This document shows, one piece after another, positions 52,864-60,905 of a stretch of DNA of 64,000 bases. The notes beneath the pieces were generated by a model. It worked only from the letters and a program-made list of their open reading frames with translations. It ran no database searches and was not told the origin of the DNA. The translations under genes were made by a program, and so were the position numbers. The DNA is from Streptomyces violascens (GTDB lineage: Bacteria > Actinomycetota > Actinomycetes > Streptomycetales > Streptomycetaceae). Each line of letters starts with the position of its first letter. Positions within the stretch are counted from its first letter, which is position 1. Location of the stretch: positions 620,001 to 684,000 of the forward strand of contig NZ_BMUA01000002.1 in assembly GCF_014649955.1 (NCBI RefSeq). Reading direction: 5' to 3'.

Positions 52864-54171
52864 ATGACCGGCCGGCGCACCCGGCCGGCGCCCAGGCCGC
52901 CCGCGGGCACCCCGGCCGCCGCCGAACTGGCCCGCCAGGCCAGGGCGGTGCTCGCCGACGCCGTGCGCGTCGCCCGCTGGACCGACGCCGAGCGTGCGCG
53001 GGGCGGCGCCCCCGGGCCCGGGCGGCCGGGCCCGCTGCCCGAGCCGGTGGCCGAGCGGGCCGCCGCCGCACTGGGTTTGACGCCCGGTCAGGTGCGGGCC
53101 GGCTGGGACCGGGCCCGGCTCGCCGGCCTCGTCGAGCTGCACGGCGCCACGGTGCGGCCCGGCTGGCGGCTGCGTGCCTGGGACCGCGACGACGCGGCGG
53201 TCCTGCGCGGCTGGGTCGCCCTGTTCGACGCCTGGTCCCTGGTCCACCCCGCGCCGGAGGACATCGCACCCACCGCGGTCGCCGAGGTCGTCGAAGCCGT
53301 CCCCCAAGTGCTCTCCCTCCTCCAGCTCTCCAACGGGCCGGTCCTCGTGCCGGCCCTGCTCGACCTGCTCGGGCAGCGGGTCGCCGAACTCCGTGAGGAG
53401 CGCTGCGAGGTCCCCTACGGACCCCAGCCCGACCCCGTGTCCCTGCCTCCGCTCCTGCCGCACCTCCTCGGCTGGGCCCTGGACGGGCTCGCCGCCGTCG
53501 GCGCGCTGGTCCTCGGCGAGGGCCAGGCGACCCTGACCCCGCTCGGCAACTGGGCGGTCTGGGTCAAGCTGGAGCAGATCTGCGTCGCCGCGCAGAGCCC
53601 CGCCGGGAACATCGAGCAGTCCGCCGAGGACATGCTGCGCGGCTGCGCCGGCCTCACCCCGGGCCCGGCCCGCACCGAGTACCGGGCCTGGACCGCCGCC
53701 CGCACCGTCGGCAGCGCCGTCACCGAGCTCCTCGACGTCGCCCGGGGCGACGACGCCCTGCTGCGCGGGCTCGCCTTCGAGGCACTGCGGGTCGTGGGAG
53801 CGCCCGCCGAGGCCGGGGTGCGCGCCGCCGCGACCGAAACCTGCCTGCGCCCCTATGCCCTGCTCTGGCTCGCCGAGTACGAGGGCGCCGACCCCGAGGA
53901 CGTCCTCGGCGTCCTCACCCGCGAGGAGTCCACCTGGCTGTGGGTCGACACGGCCGCCGCCGTGGCCGACCACGGCGAGAGCGAACTGCTCGTACGCCAC
54001 CTCGACTCGGCGGTGCAGGGCACGGTCCCGGCACTGCTCGACGAGGTGCGGGCCGTCGGGCATCCGCGCACCGTGCAGGTCCTGGTCGCCCTGGCCGCGG
54101 CCCACCCCGACCCGGCCCTGGCCAAGGCGGTCCGACGGGCCGCCTTCCAGGTCCATACGGGCTCCGTGTAG
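52864..54171 (+). CDS. Uncharacterised helical protein, paralogue of the one at 2721
   Basis: The protein is 435 residues. Blocks in order: ELARQARAVLADAVRVARW, LTPLGNWAVWVKLEQI, TCLRPYALLWLAEYEG, and HPRTVQVLVALAAAHPDPAL. These parallel the blocks of the 488-residue protein at 2721-4187, without its acidic tract. No signal peptide or membrane helix. I prefer ATG 52864, with GCAGGG upstream, because homology begins soon after; the frame is open further up through the tandem repeats. Function unknown. Confidence 0.77.
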   Translation: MTGRRTRPAPRPPAGTPAAAELARQARAVLADAVRVARWTDAERARGGAPGPGRPGPLPEPVAERAAAALGLTPGQVRAGWDRARLAGLVELHGATVRPGWRLRAWDRDDAAVLRGWVALFDAWSLVHPAPEDIAPTAVAEVVEAVPQVLSLLQLSNGPVLVPALLDLLGQRVAELREERCEVPYGPQPDPVSLPPLLPHLLGWALDGLAAVGALVLGEGQATLTPLGNWAVWVKLEQICVAAQSPAGNIEQSAEDMLRGCAGLTPGPARTEYRAWTAARTVGSAVTELLDVARGDDALLRGLAFEALRVVGAPAEAGVRAAATETCLRPYALLWLAEYEGADPEDVLGVLTREESTWLWVDTAAAVADHGESELLVRHLDSAVQGTVPALLDEVRAVGHPRTVQVLVALAAAHPDPALAKAVRRAAFQVHTGSV

Positions 54172-54322
54172 CGCGACGCGCGTAGCGAGACAGCCGCCCG
54201 CCCCCAGGGGCGGCACGTCCGACGTCTTCAACTCCCCTTGCCTGTAAGCCTGTTGAGAACGACCGGTCCGCCCGGCTCGGGGCCCTCGCGCCAGAGCTCA
54301 GACGCCGGCGGCGCCTGCCCCC

Positions 54323-54712
54323 TCACTCCGCGCCGCCCGGCGCATACGTGCCGAAGCTCCACACGTTGCCCTCCGCGTCCCTCGCCATGTAGTCCCGCGA
54401 GCCGTAGTCCTGGTCCGTCGGCTCCATGAGGATCTCCACGCCCTGCTCGGCGGCGCGCTTGTAGTGCGCGTCCACATCGCTCACCACCACGTACACGCCC
54501 ACCGGGCCCGCGTTCGCCATCACCTTCGCGAAGAGGCCCTCGCGGCCCTTGGAGCCGAGCATCACCAGGCCCGTCCCACAGGACAGCTCGGCGTGCATCA
54601 CGCTGCCGTCCTCACCCTCGTACGCGCACACCTCGGTGAAGCCGAAAGCGTCCTTGAGCTGGCGGATCGCCGCTTTCGCATCGCTGTAGAGAATCGTCGG
54701 GTACATGCTCAT
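54323..54712 (-). CDS. VOC/glyoxalase-superfamily protein (PhnB-like)
   Basis: The protein is 129 residues with paired beta-alpha-beta modules: TILYSDAKAAIRQLKDAFGF, SVMHAELSCGTGLVML, then DVDAHYKRAAEQGVEI and YMARDAEGNVWSFGTY. The last block supplies the usual metal-site Glu. ATG at 54712 is preferred, with GAAGGAG eight bases upstream. Substrate unknown. Confidence 0.87.
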   Translation of the reverse strand: MSMYPTILYSDAKAAIRQLKDAFGFTEVCAYEGEDGSVMHAELSCGTGLVMLGSKGREGLFAKVMANAGPVGVYVVVSDVDAHYKRAAEQGVEILMEPTDQDYGSRDYMARDAEGNVWSFGTYAPGGAE

Positions 54713-54802
54713 GCCGATCACTCCTTCCGGAGTCAAGCCGCCGATTGTGACCTGGATCTCAGTGTTGCACCCGGCACTGACAACGCCCGTCGGCGCCCGG
54801 AA

Positions 54803-55696
54803 TCACCGCGCGAAGGTGTTGCAGCGGCCCATGTCGCCGGTCTGGTAGCCGGTGTAGAACCACTGCTGGCGCTGCTGCGCCGAGCCGTGCGTCCAGGTCT
54901 CCGGCGTGACCCGGCCCTGGAACTTCTCCTGGATCCGGTCGTCGCCGACCGCGGCCGCCGCGTCCAGGCCGTCCTTGATGTCCTGGGCGGTGAGCTTGGA
55001 GATGAGCGGGCGGCCCGTCGACTTGTCGGGGGTCGTCGTCGCGTGGTGCGCCCAGACCCCGGCGTAGCAGTCGGCCTGCAGTTCCACCTTCACCGAGTTG
55101 CTGTTGGCGCCCTGCTGCCCGTCCTGCGCCTTCTGCAGGGTGCCCGTCAGGTTCTGGATGTGGTGCCCGTACTCGTGCGCCACCACATACGCCTGCGCGA
55201 ACGGGCCGCCGCTGGAGCCGAACTTGGTGCGCAGTTCGTCGAAGAAGCCGAGATCCAGATAGACCCGCCGGTCACCCGGGCAGTAGAAGGGCCCGACGGC
55301 CGAACTCGCTGCGCCACAGGCCGTGTTGACCCGGTTGGTGAAGAAGACCGTCTTGGCGGGGGAGTACTTGCCGCCGCGCCGGGGGACCTCCTGGCCCCAG
55401 TAGTCCTGCACGCTGTTGACCACCGCGACGATCCGGCAGTCCTCCTTGGTGTTGGCGTCCGAACCGGTGCGGCAGTTCTTGTCCACCTGGGCCTGCGACG
55501 ACGAACTCGCCCCCGGCGTCGTGTCGCCGGACGAGAGCCCGAGCTCCTCGGGTCCCACGCCGAAGAACAGGCCGAGCAGCAGCGCGACGACGCCGACGAT
55601 TCCGCCGCCGACCGTGGCGCGCCCGCCCGGGATCCGGCTGCCGCGCTCATCGTCGACCTCGGACGTGTCCAGATCGGCGTCGTCGTCGAACTGCAT
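54803..55696 (-). CDS. Neutral zinc metallopeptidase (YpfJ family)
   Basis: The protein is 297 residues. One membrane helix at about 30-48 anchors an external domain. Zinc motif HEYGHH is at about 172-177 with the third ligand downstream in ELQADCYAGVWAHH. Several cysteines occur in the external part. The gene is preceded by two 16-bp direct repeats (55749-55785). Physiological role of this family is unclear. Confidence 0.9.
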   Translation of the reverse strand: MQFDDDADLDTSEVDDERGSRIPGGRATVGGGIVGVVALLLGLFFGVGPEELGLSSGDTTPGASSSSQAQVDKNCRTGSDANTKEDCRIVAVVNSVQDYWGQEVPRRGGKYSPAKTVFFTNRVNTACGAASSAVGPFYCPGDRRVYLDLGFFDELRTKFGSSGGPFAQAYVVAHEYGHHIQNLTGTLQKAQDGQQGANSNSVKVELQADCYAGVWAHHATTTPDKSTGRPLISKLTAQDIKDGLDAAAAVGDDRIQEKFQGRVTPETWTHGSAQQRQQWFYTGYQTGDMGRCNTFAR

Positions 55697-55748
55697 GGGC
55701 GCACCACTCTCTGTTCACCCGGGCGGCGTGAGGGGCAGCCCGCTCGCG

Positions 55749-55785
55749 GTCACCCCGAGTATCAGGAAAGTCACCCCGAGTATCA
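55749..55785. promoter_or_regulatory. Two 16-bp direct repeats, 21-bp period, upstream of the metallopeptidase gene
   Basis: GTCACCCCGAGTATCA occurs exactly at 55749-55764 and 55770-55785. The 21-bp period puts both on one face of the helix. It lies 53-89 bp upstream of the metallopeptidase start, as expected for a regulator site. Confidence 0.55.
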
Positions 55786-55994
55786 ATCGGTTCATTGTCC
55801 TACGCCCGTTTTGTTACGTCGGCCGATACGCTCCGCACGTCAGGGACCGGACCCGCCTCGCGTGCCGGCATGCCCGCCGTCCGGCGGCTGTCGACGGCCT
55901 GGGCAAGATCACCCCTGGCGGTACCCCGCTGGGCAACGAACTCCCAGGTGGGCGGCCCACGGACCGCGGCGGAAATCGGGTTGCGCGGCCCAGT

Positions 55995-56000
55995 TAGAAT
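55995..56000 (+). promoter_or_regulatory. -10 element for a leaderless leader ORF before the ABC-F gene
   Basis: TAGAAT fits the TANNNT consensus and ends seven bases before the A of the ATG at 56007, so transcription could begin at that ATG. No good -35 is visible. Confidence 0.4.
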
Positions 56001-56006
56001 TGGCCC

Positions 56007-56030
56007 ATGGCAATTCTCCTTGTGCATTAG
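56007..56030 (+). CDS. Putative leader peptide MAILLVH upstream of ABC-F gene
   Basis: Seven codons (ATG GCA ATT CTC CTT GTG CAT) end in TAG, 61 bases before the ABC-F start. The ATG lies in the loop between AGAATTG (55996-56002) and CAATTCT (56011-56017), a perfect inverted repeat. Several ABC-F resistance genes are controlled by ribosome stalling on short leader ORFs. Whether this one is translated is unknown. Confidence 0.4.
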   Translation: MAILLVH

Positions 56031-56091
56031 GCGGCGTCGACCTCCGCGACCCCCGTCCCGTCCGCCGTCCATACCGCCCTGGAGTCTTTCC

Positions 56092-57690
56092 GTGATCACC
56101 GCCACCGGCATCGAGCTGCGCGCCGGCGCCCGAGTCCTCATCGAGTCCGCAAACTTCCGCGTCGCCAAGGGCGACCGCATCGGCCTGGTCGGCCGCAACG
56201 GAGCCGGCAAGACCACCCTCACCAAGTGCCTGGCCGGCGAAGGCATCCCGGCCGCCGGCACCATCACGCGCTCCGGTGAGGTCGGCTATCTGCCGCAGGA
56301 CCCGCGCACCGGCGACCTCGACGTCCTCGCCCGCGACCGCGTCCTCTCCGCTCGCGGCCTCGACGAAGTCCTGCGCAAGATGCGCGAGAACGAGGACCGC
56401 ATGGCGAACGGCAAGGGCGCCACGCGCGAGAAGGCCATGAAGAAGTACGAGCGCCTGGAGACCGAGTTCCTCACCAAGGGCGGGTACGCCGCCGAGGCCG
56501 AGGCCGCCACGATCGCCGCCGCCCTCGGCCTGCCCGACCGGGTGCTCGGCCAGCCGCTGCATACGCTCTCCGGCGGTCAGCGCCGCCGCATCGAGCTCGC
56601 CCGCATCCTCTTCTCGGACGCCGACACCCTGCTCCTCGACGAGCCGACCAACCACCTCGACGCCGACTCCATCGTCTGGCTGCGCGACTACCTCAAGACG
56701 TACCGCGGCGGCTTCATCGTGATCTCCCACGATGTCGACCTCGTCGAGACGGTCGTCAACAAGGTCTTCTACCTGGACGCCAACCGCGCCCAGATCGACG
56801 TCTACAACATGGGCTGGAAGCTCTACCAGCAGCAGCGCGAGGCCGACGAGAAGCGCCGCAAGCGCGAGCGCCAGAACGCCGAGAAGAAGGCCGCGGCCCT
56901 CAACTCGCAGGCCGACAAGATGCGCGCCAAGGCCACCAAGACCGTCGCCGCGCAGAACATGGCCAAGCGTGCCGAGCGCCTGCTCTCGGGCCTGGAGGCG
57001 GTCCGCGTCTCCGACAAGGTCGCCAAGCTGCGCTTCCCCGAGCCCGCGCCCTGCGGCAAGACCCCGCTGACGGCGGAGGGCCTGTCGAAGTCGTACGGCT
57101 CGCTGGAGATCTTCACCGACGTCGACCTGGCCATCGACAAGGGCTCGCGCGTCGTCATCCTCGGCCTCAACGGCGCCGGCAAGACGACCCTGCTGCGGCT
57201 GCTCGCCGGGGCCGAGAAGCCGGACACCGGCGAGGTCACCCCGGGCCACGGCCTCAAGATGGGCTACTACGCCCAGGAGCACGAGACGCTCGACCCGGAG
57301 CGCACCGTCCTGGAGAACATGCGCTCCTCCGCGCCGGACCTGGACCTGGTCGAGGTCCGCAAGACGCTCGGCTCGTTCCTCTTCTCCGGCGACGACGTCG
57401 ACAAGCCGGCCGGCGTCCTGTCCGGCGGCGAGAAGACCCGCCTGGCCCTCGCCACCCTCGTCGTGTCGTCCGCCAACGTGCTGCTCCTCGACGAGCCCAC
57501 CAACAACCTCGACCCGGCCAGCCGCGAGGAGATCCTCGGCGCGCTGCGCACGTACAAGGGCGCCGTCGTCCTCGTCACGCACGACGAGGGCGCCGTCGAG
57601 GCGCTCCAGCCGGAGCGGATCATCCTGCTGCCGGACGGCGTCGAGGACCTGTGGGGTCCGGACTACGCGGACCTGGTCGCCCTCGCCTGA
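56092..57690 (+). CDS. ABC-F family ATPase
   Basis: The protein is 532 residues with two ABC domains and no membrane part. Domain 1: GRNGAGKTT, LSGGQRRRIELARIL, LLLDEPTNHLD. A charged inter-domain linker (about 240-310, KRRKRERQNAEKKAAAL) follows. Domain 2: GLNGAGKTT, LSGGEKTRLALATL, LLLDEPTNNLD. ABC-F proteins bind the ribosomal E site and tune translation or protect against antibiotics. GTG at 56092 with GGAG seven bases upstream. The linker is not long, so it is not obviously a resistance type. Confidence 0.9.
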   Translation: MITATGIELRAGARVLIESANFRVAKGDRIGLVGRNGAGKTTLTKCLAGEGIPAAGTITRSGEVGYLPQDPRTGDLDVLARDRVLSARGLDEVLRKMRENEDRMANGKGATREKAMKKYERLETEFLTKGGYAAEAEAATIAAALGLPDRVLGQPLHTLSGGQRRRIELARILFSDADTLLLDEPTNHLDADSIVWLRDYLKTYRGGFIVISHDVDLVETVVNKVFYLDANRAQIDVYNMGWKLYQQQREADEKRRKRERQNAEKKAAALNSQADKMRAKATKTVAAQNMAKRAERLLSGLEAVRVSDKVAKLRFPEPAPCGKTPLTAEGLSKSYGSLEIFTDVDLAIDKGSRVVILGLNGAGKTTLLRLLAGAEKPDTGEVTPGHGLKMGYYAQEHETLDPERTVLENMRSSAPDLDLVEVRKTLGSFLFSGDDVDKPAGVLSGGEKTRLALATLVVSSANVLLLDEPTNNLDPASREEILGALRTYKGAVVLVTHDEGAVEALQPERIILLPDGVEDLWGPDYADLVALA

Positions 57691-57721
57691 CCGGACGCCC
57701 GTGGCTCGGGATTCCGTGCAT

Positions 57722-57821
57722 GATCCATCCGCTGATCCACTCCGTATGGATCATTCGGCTTACGCGTGATCCTCAATCTGAGTGAGTGCGTCTCGTACCC
57801 CGGTGTGTCATGTGCGGGATC
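57722..57821. promoter_or_regulatory. Cluster of five GATC sites upstream of gbn
   Basis: GATC occurs at 57722, 57734, 57749, 57768 and 57818, several as TGATCC or GGATCA. TGATCCAT and ATGGATCA (57721-57728 and 57746-57753) form an inverted pair. At this base composition about one GATC per 400 bp is expected. Gbn, encoded next, binds GATC-containing sites, so autoregulation is likely. Confidence 0.5.
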
Positions 57822-57852
57822 AAGGTCCGCCCCCTGTGGGGCGGGCCTTTTT
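57822..57852 (+). terminator. Rho-independent terminator downstream of ABC-F gene
   Basis: AAGGTCCGCCCC (57822-57833) pairs with GGGGCGGGCCTT (57838-57849) with one G-T pair, loop CTGT, followed by a T run to 57852. It lies 132 bp after the ABC-F stop, leaving a long 3' UTR or a small RNA. Confidence 0.85.
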
Positions 57853-58068
57853 CCGTGTGTGACCCGGAACACAGCGCTGACCTGGCGCTTCGTCTCGACT
57901 TTCGGCCCGGGTTATGTCCGCGCTCAGCCGGAATATGAAATTCCGCGCTGTTCGGCCGCCTTCTGAGCCCCAAAGCTTGTTGCACGGACCTTGCCGAATG
58001 GGTGGCCAGGAAGGCCGGAAGGGGTGATCATGAGAAGTCCAGAGCGCACTTCCCATGAGGAGGCACGG

Positions 58069-58290
58069 GTGGCCGAGACTCTGAAGAAGGGCAGCCGGGT
58101 TACCGGCGCCGCGCGCGACAAGCTCGCGGCAGACCTGAAGAAGAAGTACGACTCCGGTGCGAGTATCCGGGCGCTGGCCGAGGAAACCGGCCGGTCCTAC
58201 GGATTCGTACACCGGATGCTCAGCGAGTCCGGGGTCACTCTCCGTGGACGCGGCGGAGCGACACGGGGCAAGAAGGCCGCCTCGGCCTGA
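58069..58290 (+). CDS. gbn: GATC-binding nucleoid-associated protein Gbn
   Basis: The protein is 73 residues and basic: VAETLKKGSRVTGAARDKLA, a helix-turn-helix with YDSGASIRALAEETGRSYGF, and a GRGGATRGKK tail. Length and sequence match SCO1839 (Gbn) of S. coelicolor, which binds GATC motifs and shapes chromosome structure. The GTG at 58069 has GAGGAGG upstream. An in-frame ATG at 58030 with GGAAGGGG upstream is also plausible and would give 86 residues. Confidence 0.9.
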   Translation: MAETLKKGSRVTGAARDKLAADLKKKYDSGASIRALAEETGRSYGFVHRMLSESGVTLRGRGGATRGKKAASA

Positions 58291-58339
58291 CCGAGGCAGT
58301 TTCGGACAGCTCCCTGTGGCCCACCGGGTCCGGTGGTGG

Positions 58340-58371
58340 CCACCCGGTCGGCCATGCGGTCGACCGGGTGG
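58340..58371 (+). terminator. Terminator after gbn
   Basis: CCACCCGGTCG (58340-58350) pairs perfectly with CGACCGGGTGG (58361-58371), 50 bp after the gbn stop. Confidence 0.7.
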
Positions 58372-58388
58372 TTACTGTGCAGTCACTT

Positions 58389-58410
58389 AATGACCGCCGA
58401 TGCGGTCATT
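58389..58410. promoter_or_regulatory. Palindrome upstream of enoyl-CoA hydratase gene
   Basis: AATGACCGC (58389-58397) and GCGGTCATT (58402-58410) are exact inverted repeats around CGAT. A third AATGACGGC half lies at 58412-58420. The site is 31 bp before the ATG, a position suited to an operator. Confidence 0.5.
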
Positions 58411-58440
58411 CAATGACGGCCACTGACCCGGAGGCGCTCC

Positions 58441-59241
58441 ATGGCTACGCCCGCATCCGCAGCTGAGGTATTCGACAAGGACGGCGTCCGGCTCTCCGTC
58501 GACGACGCGGTCGCCACGGTGACCCTGACCAATCCGGCCAAGCGCAACGCCCAGTCTCCCGCTCTGTGGCGGGCGTTGGCGGACGCCGGACGGTCGCTTC
58601 CGGGCAGCGTCCGCGTCGTCGTACTGCGCGGTGAGGGCAAGTCCTTCTCCGCGGGCCTCGACCGTCAGGCCTTCACCCCCGAAGGCTTCGACGGCGAGCC
58701 CTCGTTCATCGACCTCGCGCGCGGCTCCGACGAGGACCTCGACGCGGAAATCGCCGCGTACCAGGAGGCGTTCACCTGGTGGCGCCGCAACGACATCGTG
58801 TCGATCGCGGCCGTCCAGGGGCACGCGATCGGTGCCGGCTTCCAGCTCGCCCTCGCCTGCGACCTCCGGGTCGTCGCGCAGGACGTGCAGTTCGCCATGC
58901 GCGAGACCAGTCTCGGGCTCGTCCCCGACCTCACGGGTACGCATCCGCTGGTCGGGCTCGTGGGCTATGCCCGAGCGCTCGAAATCTGCGCGACGGGGCG
59001 GTTCGTCGGCGCCGAGGAGGCCGAGCGCGTCGGCCTGGCCAACCTCGCCGTCCCTGTCGAGGAACTCGACTCCGCCGTACGGGACTTGGCGGGCGCGGTG
59101 CTGGCTGCGCCGCGTTCCGCCGTGGTCGAGACGAAGGCTCTGCTGCGGGGTGCGGTTGGGCGGGATTACGAGGAGCAGCGGGTCGCCGAGCGTGCCGCTC
59201 AGGCCCGGCGGCTGCGCGACTTGGCCGGGCTTTCCGACTGA
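58441..59241 (+). CDS. Enoyl-CoA hydratase/isomerase-family protein
   Basis: The protein is 266 residues with the crotonase fold: oxyanion-hole segments EGKSFSAGLDRQAF and GHAIGAGFQLALACDLR, plus ETSLGLVPDLTGTHPL. The Glu at the usual hydratase positions is replaced in places, so hydratase versus isomerase or hydrolase activity is open. ATG preceded by GGAGG. Its 3' end overlaps the convergent Asp23-like gene. Confidence 0.88.
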   Translation: MATPASAAEVFDKDGVRLSVDDAVATVTLTNPAKRNAQSPALWRALADAGRSLPGSVRVVVLRGEGKSFSAGLDRQAFTPEGFDGEPSFIDLARGSDEDLDAEIAAYQEAFTWWRRNDIVSIAAVQGHAIGAGFQLALACDLRVVAQDVQFAMRETSLGLVPDLTGTHPLVGLVGYARALEICATGRFVGAEEAERVGLANLAVPVEELDSAVRDLAGAVLAAPRSAVVETKALLRGAVGRDYEEQRVAERAAQARRLRDLAGLSD

Positions 59242-60068
59242 GCCCGGTCGCATCCTGCGGGGGTTCGGGGCTCGGTTGCGCTCTGCGGGCCTTGTGCTGG
59301 GGGCTCTGCCCCCAGACCCCCGTTCGCGCCTTGAGGGCGCTCGTCCTCAGTCGCCGGACGGGCCGAATCTTGATCCCCACCCTCGATGGTGGCGGAGGGG
59401 CTGAAGTTGCCCGCCCACGTGATCAGTACGGCCACCGAATCCGCCTCCGGCGTCGCCCTTGCCACCGCTTCTCGTACGGCTCTCGCCACTTCCAGAGGGT
59501 GGTGGGTCGTGGCCAGTTCCACCCTTACGTGGGCCGCTGACGTGTGAACCGGTGGGCCCAGTTCCGCTGTCAGGTGGGCCACTCCCGGGGTTGCCAGGGC
59601 TGCTGTCGCGGCTGGTGTCGCCGGGGGCTCGGCCGGGCCCGGTGGTGGGCTGCCGGGTGGGGGAGCCGGGAGGGCGTCCACCAGGGACGTCACCGTCAGG
59701 TCGATGTCCGAGACCGGTAGGCCCAGGCGGTCGTCCGACGCTGTGAACAGGGCCTCCCGTAGGGCCGCCGTCAGCTCCGGCAGCGGGTGGCCGCCCAGGG
59801 CCGCCACCTCGGCCGTGATCCGGAGCGGGCCGGCGGGCAGGGCGGTCGGCGGGGGCGGGATTGGCGGCTCGGGGCGGGATTCCGGGTCGGCCGGGGCGAG
59901 TCGCAGGGACGTCAGCGCCAGGCCCGGCAGCGTCGCCGCCGCGGCCCTCAGCACCGAGACCGCCGCGCGCTCGGTGATCCACGCGCCGTCGTGAACGTCA
60001 CCCAGAGCGAGCAGCCGGCCCAGGCCGAGCCGCCGGCGTACCGCGGAACTCCAACTGTCACCCGTCAT
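59199..60068 (-). CDS. Asp23-like protein with repeat-derived C-terminal extension
   Basis: The protein is 289 residues. Two Asp23/Gls24-like modules can be seen: GAWITERAAVSVLRAA with LRITAEVAALGGHPLPELTA (about 28-110), and AHLTAELGPPVHTSAAHVRV with LEVARAVREAV (about 160-220), joined by a proline-rich stretch. After VAVLITWAGNF the C-terminus (about 65 residues) is read from the dispersed repeat and the antisense of the hydratase gene. It is divergent from the Asp23 operon by 87 bp, so shared control is likely. The ancestral stop has probably been lost. Confidence 0.72.
   Translation of the reverse strand: MTGDSWSSAVRRRLGLGRLLALGDVHDGAWITERAAVSVLRAAAATLPGLALTSLRLAPADPESRPEPPIPPPPTALPAGPLRITAEVAALGGHPLPELTAALREALFTASDDRLGLPVSDIDLTVTSLVDALPAPPPGSPPPGPAEPPATPAATAALATPGVAHLTAELGPPVHTSAAHVRVELATTHHPLEVARAVREAVARATPEADSVAVLITWAGNFSPSATIEGGDQDSARPATEDERPQGANGGLGAEPPAQGPQSATEPRTPAGCDRAQSESPAKSRSRRA
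59255..59375. repeat. Partial copy of the dispersed repeat
   Basis: It is the reverse orientation of the internal module: the CTGGGGGCTCTGCCCCCAG hairpin (59296-59315), then CTTGAGGGCGCTCGTCCTCA and GTCGCCGGACGGGC, matching the GAGGACGAGCGCCC and GTCCGGCG blocks of the full elements. It lies downstream of the enoyl-CoA hydratase stop and within the convergent gene. Confidence 0.75.
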
Positions 60069-60155
60069 TGCTCCAGCCTGCCGCATCGCGGGCGCGAGTC
60101 GGGGCAACCGCACTTAATGTGGGCAATGGAGTCCAAGCCGAAGGGACAGACGGTC

Positions 60156-60653
60156 ATGAGCGACACCGCACAGCGCAACCGGCCCGGCACACCCGCGAAT
60201 GACCCGGCGGGCGAAACGGCCGAGCAGTTCAAGAAGGCGTCCGTCACCAAGCGGGGCGGCGGCGATCCGGCGGGACGCGGCCGCACCACGATCGCCGACG
60301 GCGTGGTCGAGAAGATCGCCGGGCTCGCCGCCCGCGACGTCGTGGGCGTGCATGCCATGGGCAGCGGCCTCTCCCGTACGTTCGGCGCGGTCAGGGACCG
60401 GGTGCCCGGCGGCAAATCGTCCGTCACGCGCGGGGTGAAGGCCGAGGTGGGCGAGGTGCAGACCGCGCTCGACCTCGAAATCGTCGTCGACTACGGGGTG
60501 TCCATCGCCGAGGTGGCCCGCGATGTGCGGGAGAACGTCATCTCCGCGGTCGAGCGGATGACCGGCCTCGAAGTCGTCGAGGTCAACATCGCGGTGAGTG
60601 ATGTGAAGCTGCCCGACGAGGAGGACGAGGAGCCGGAGTCCCGGCTTCAGTAG
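60156..60653 (+). CDS. Asp23/Gls24-family envelope stress protein
   Basis: The protein is 165 residues. After a disordered charged N-terminus (1-45) it has the Asp23 core: TTIADGVVEKIAGLAARDVV, VKAEVGEVQTALDLEIVVDY, VRENVISAVERMTGLEVVEV and NIAVSDVKL. In Firmicutes Asp23 sits under the membrane bound to AmaP. First gene of a five-gene run. A TAATGT -10-like box lies at 60114-60119. Confidence 0.88.
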   Translation: MSDTAQRNRPGTPANDPAGETAEQFKKASVTKRGGGDPAGRGRTTIADGVVEKIAGLAARDVVGVHAMGSGLSRTFGAVRDRVPGGKSSVTRGVKAEVGEVQTALDLEIVVDYGVSIAEVARDVRENVISAVERMTGLEVVEVNIAVSDVKLPDEEDEEPESRLQ

Positions 60654-60710
60654 GAGCCATCTGTCGGAACGTACTGATCCATCCGAACGTACTGGACCGA
60701 GGAGCTCGGC

Positions 60711-60902
60711 ATGAGCATGGCGGTGGTTGGCTTGATGGCCGGCATGGCACTCGGCTTCGCCGGATACTTCGGCGGCTTCGGGGCCTTCCTGCTGGTCGCG
60801 GCGCTCGGCGCGATCGGCTTCGTGGTGGGGCGGTTCCTGGAGGGCGACCTCGAACCCGGCGACTTCTTCCGCCCCCGCGACCGCGGCGACCGGCGGCGCT
60901 GA
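60711..60902 (+). CDS. Small membrane protein of the Asp23 operon (DUF2273-like)
   Basis: The protein is 63 residues with one or two short hydrophobic spans (about 3-42, many glycines) and a charged tail (GDLEPGDFFRPRDRGDRRR). Similar small proteins occur in Asp23 operons elsewhere. Three bp precede the next gene. Confidence 0.8.
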   Translation: MSMAVVGLMAGMALGFAGYFGGFGAFLLVAALGAIGFVVGRFLEGDLEPGDFFRPRDRGDRRR

Positions 60903-60905
60903 CCC

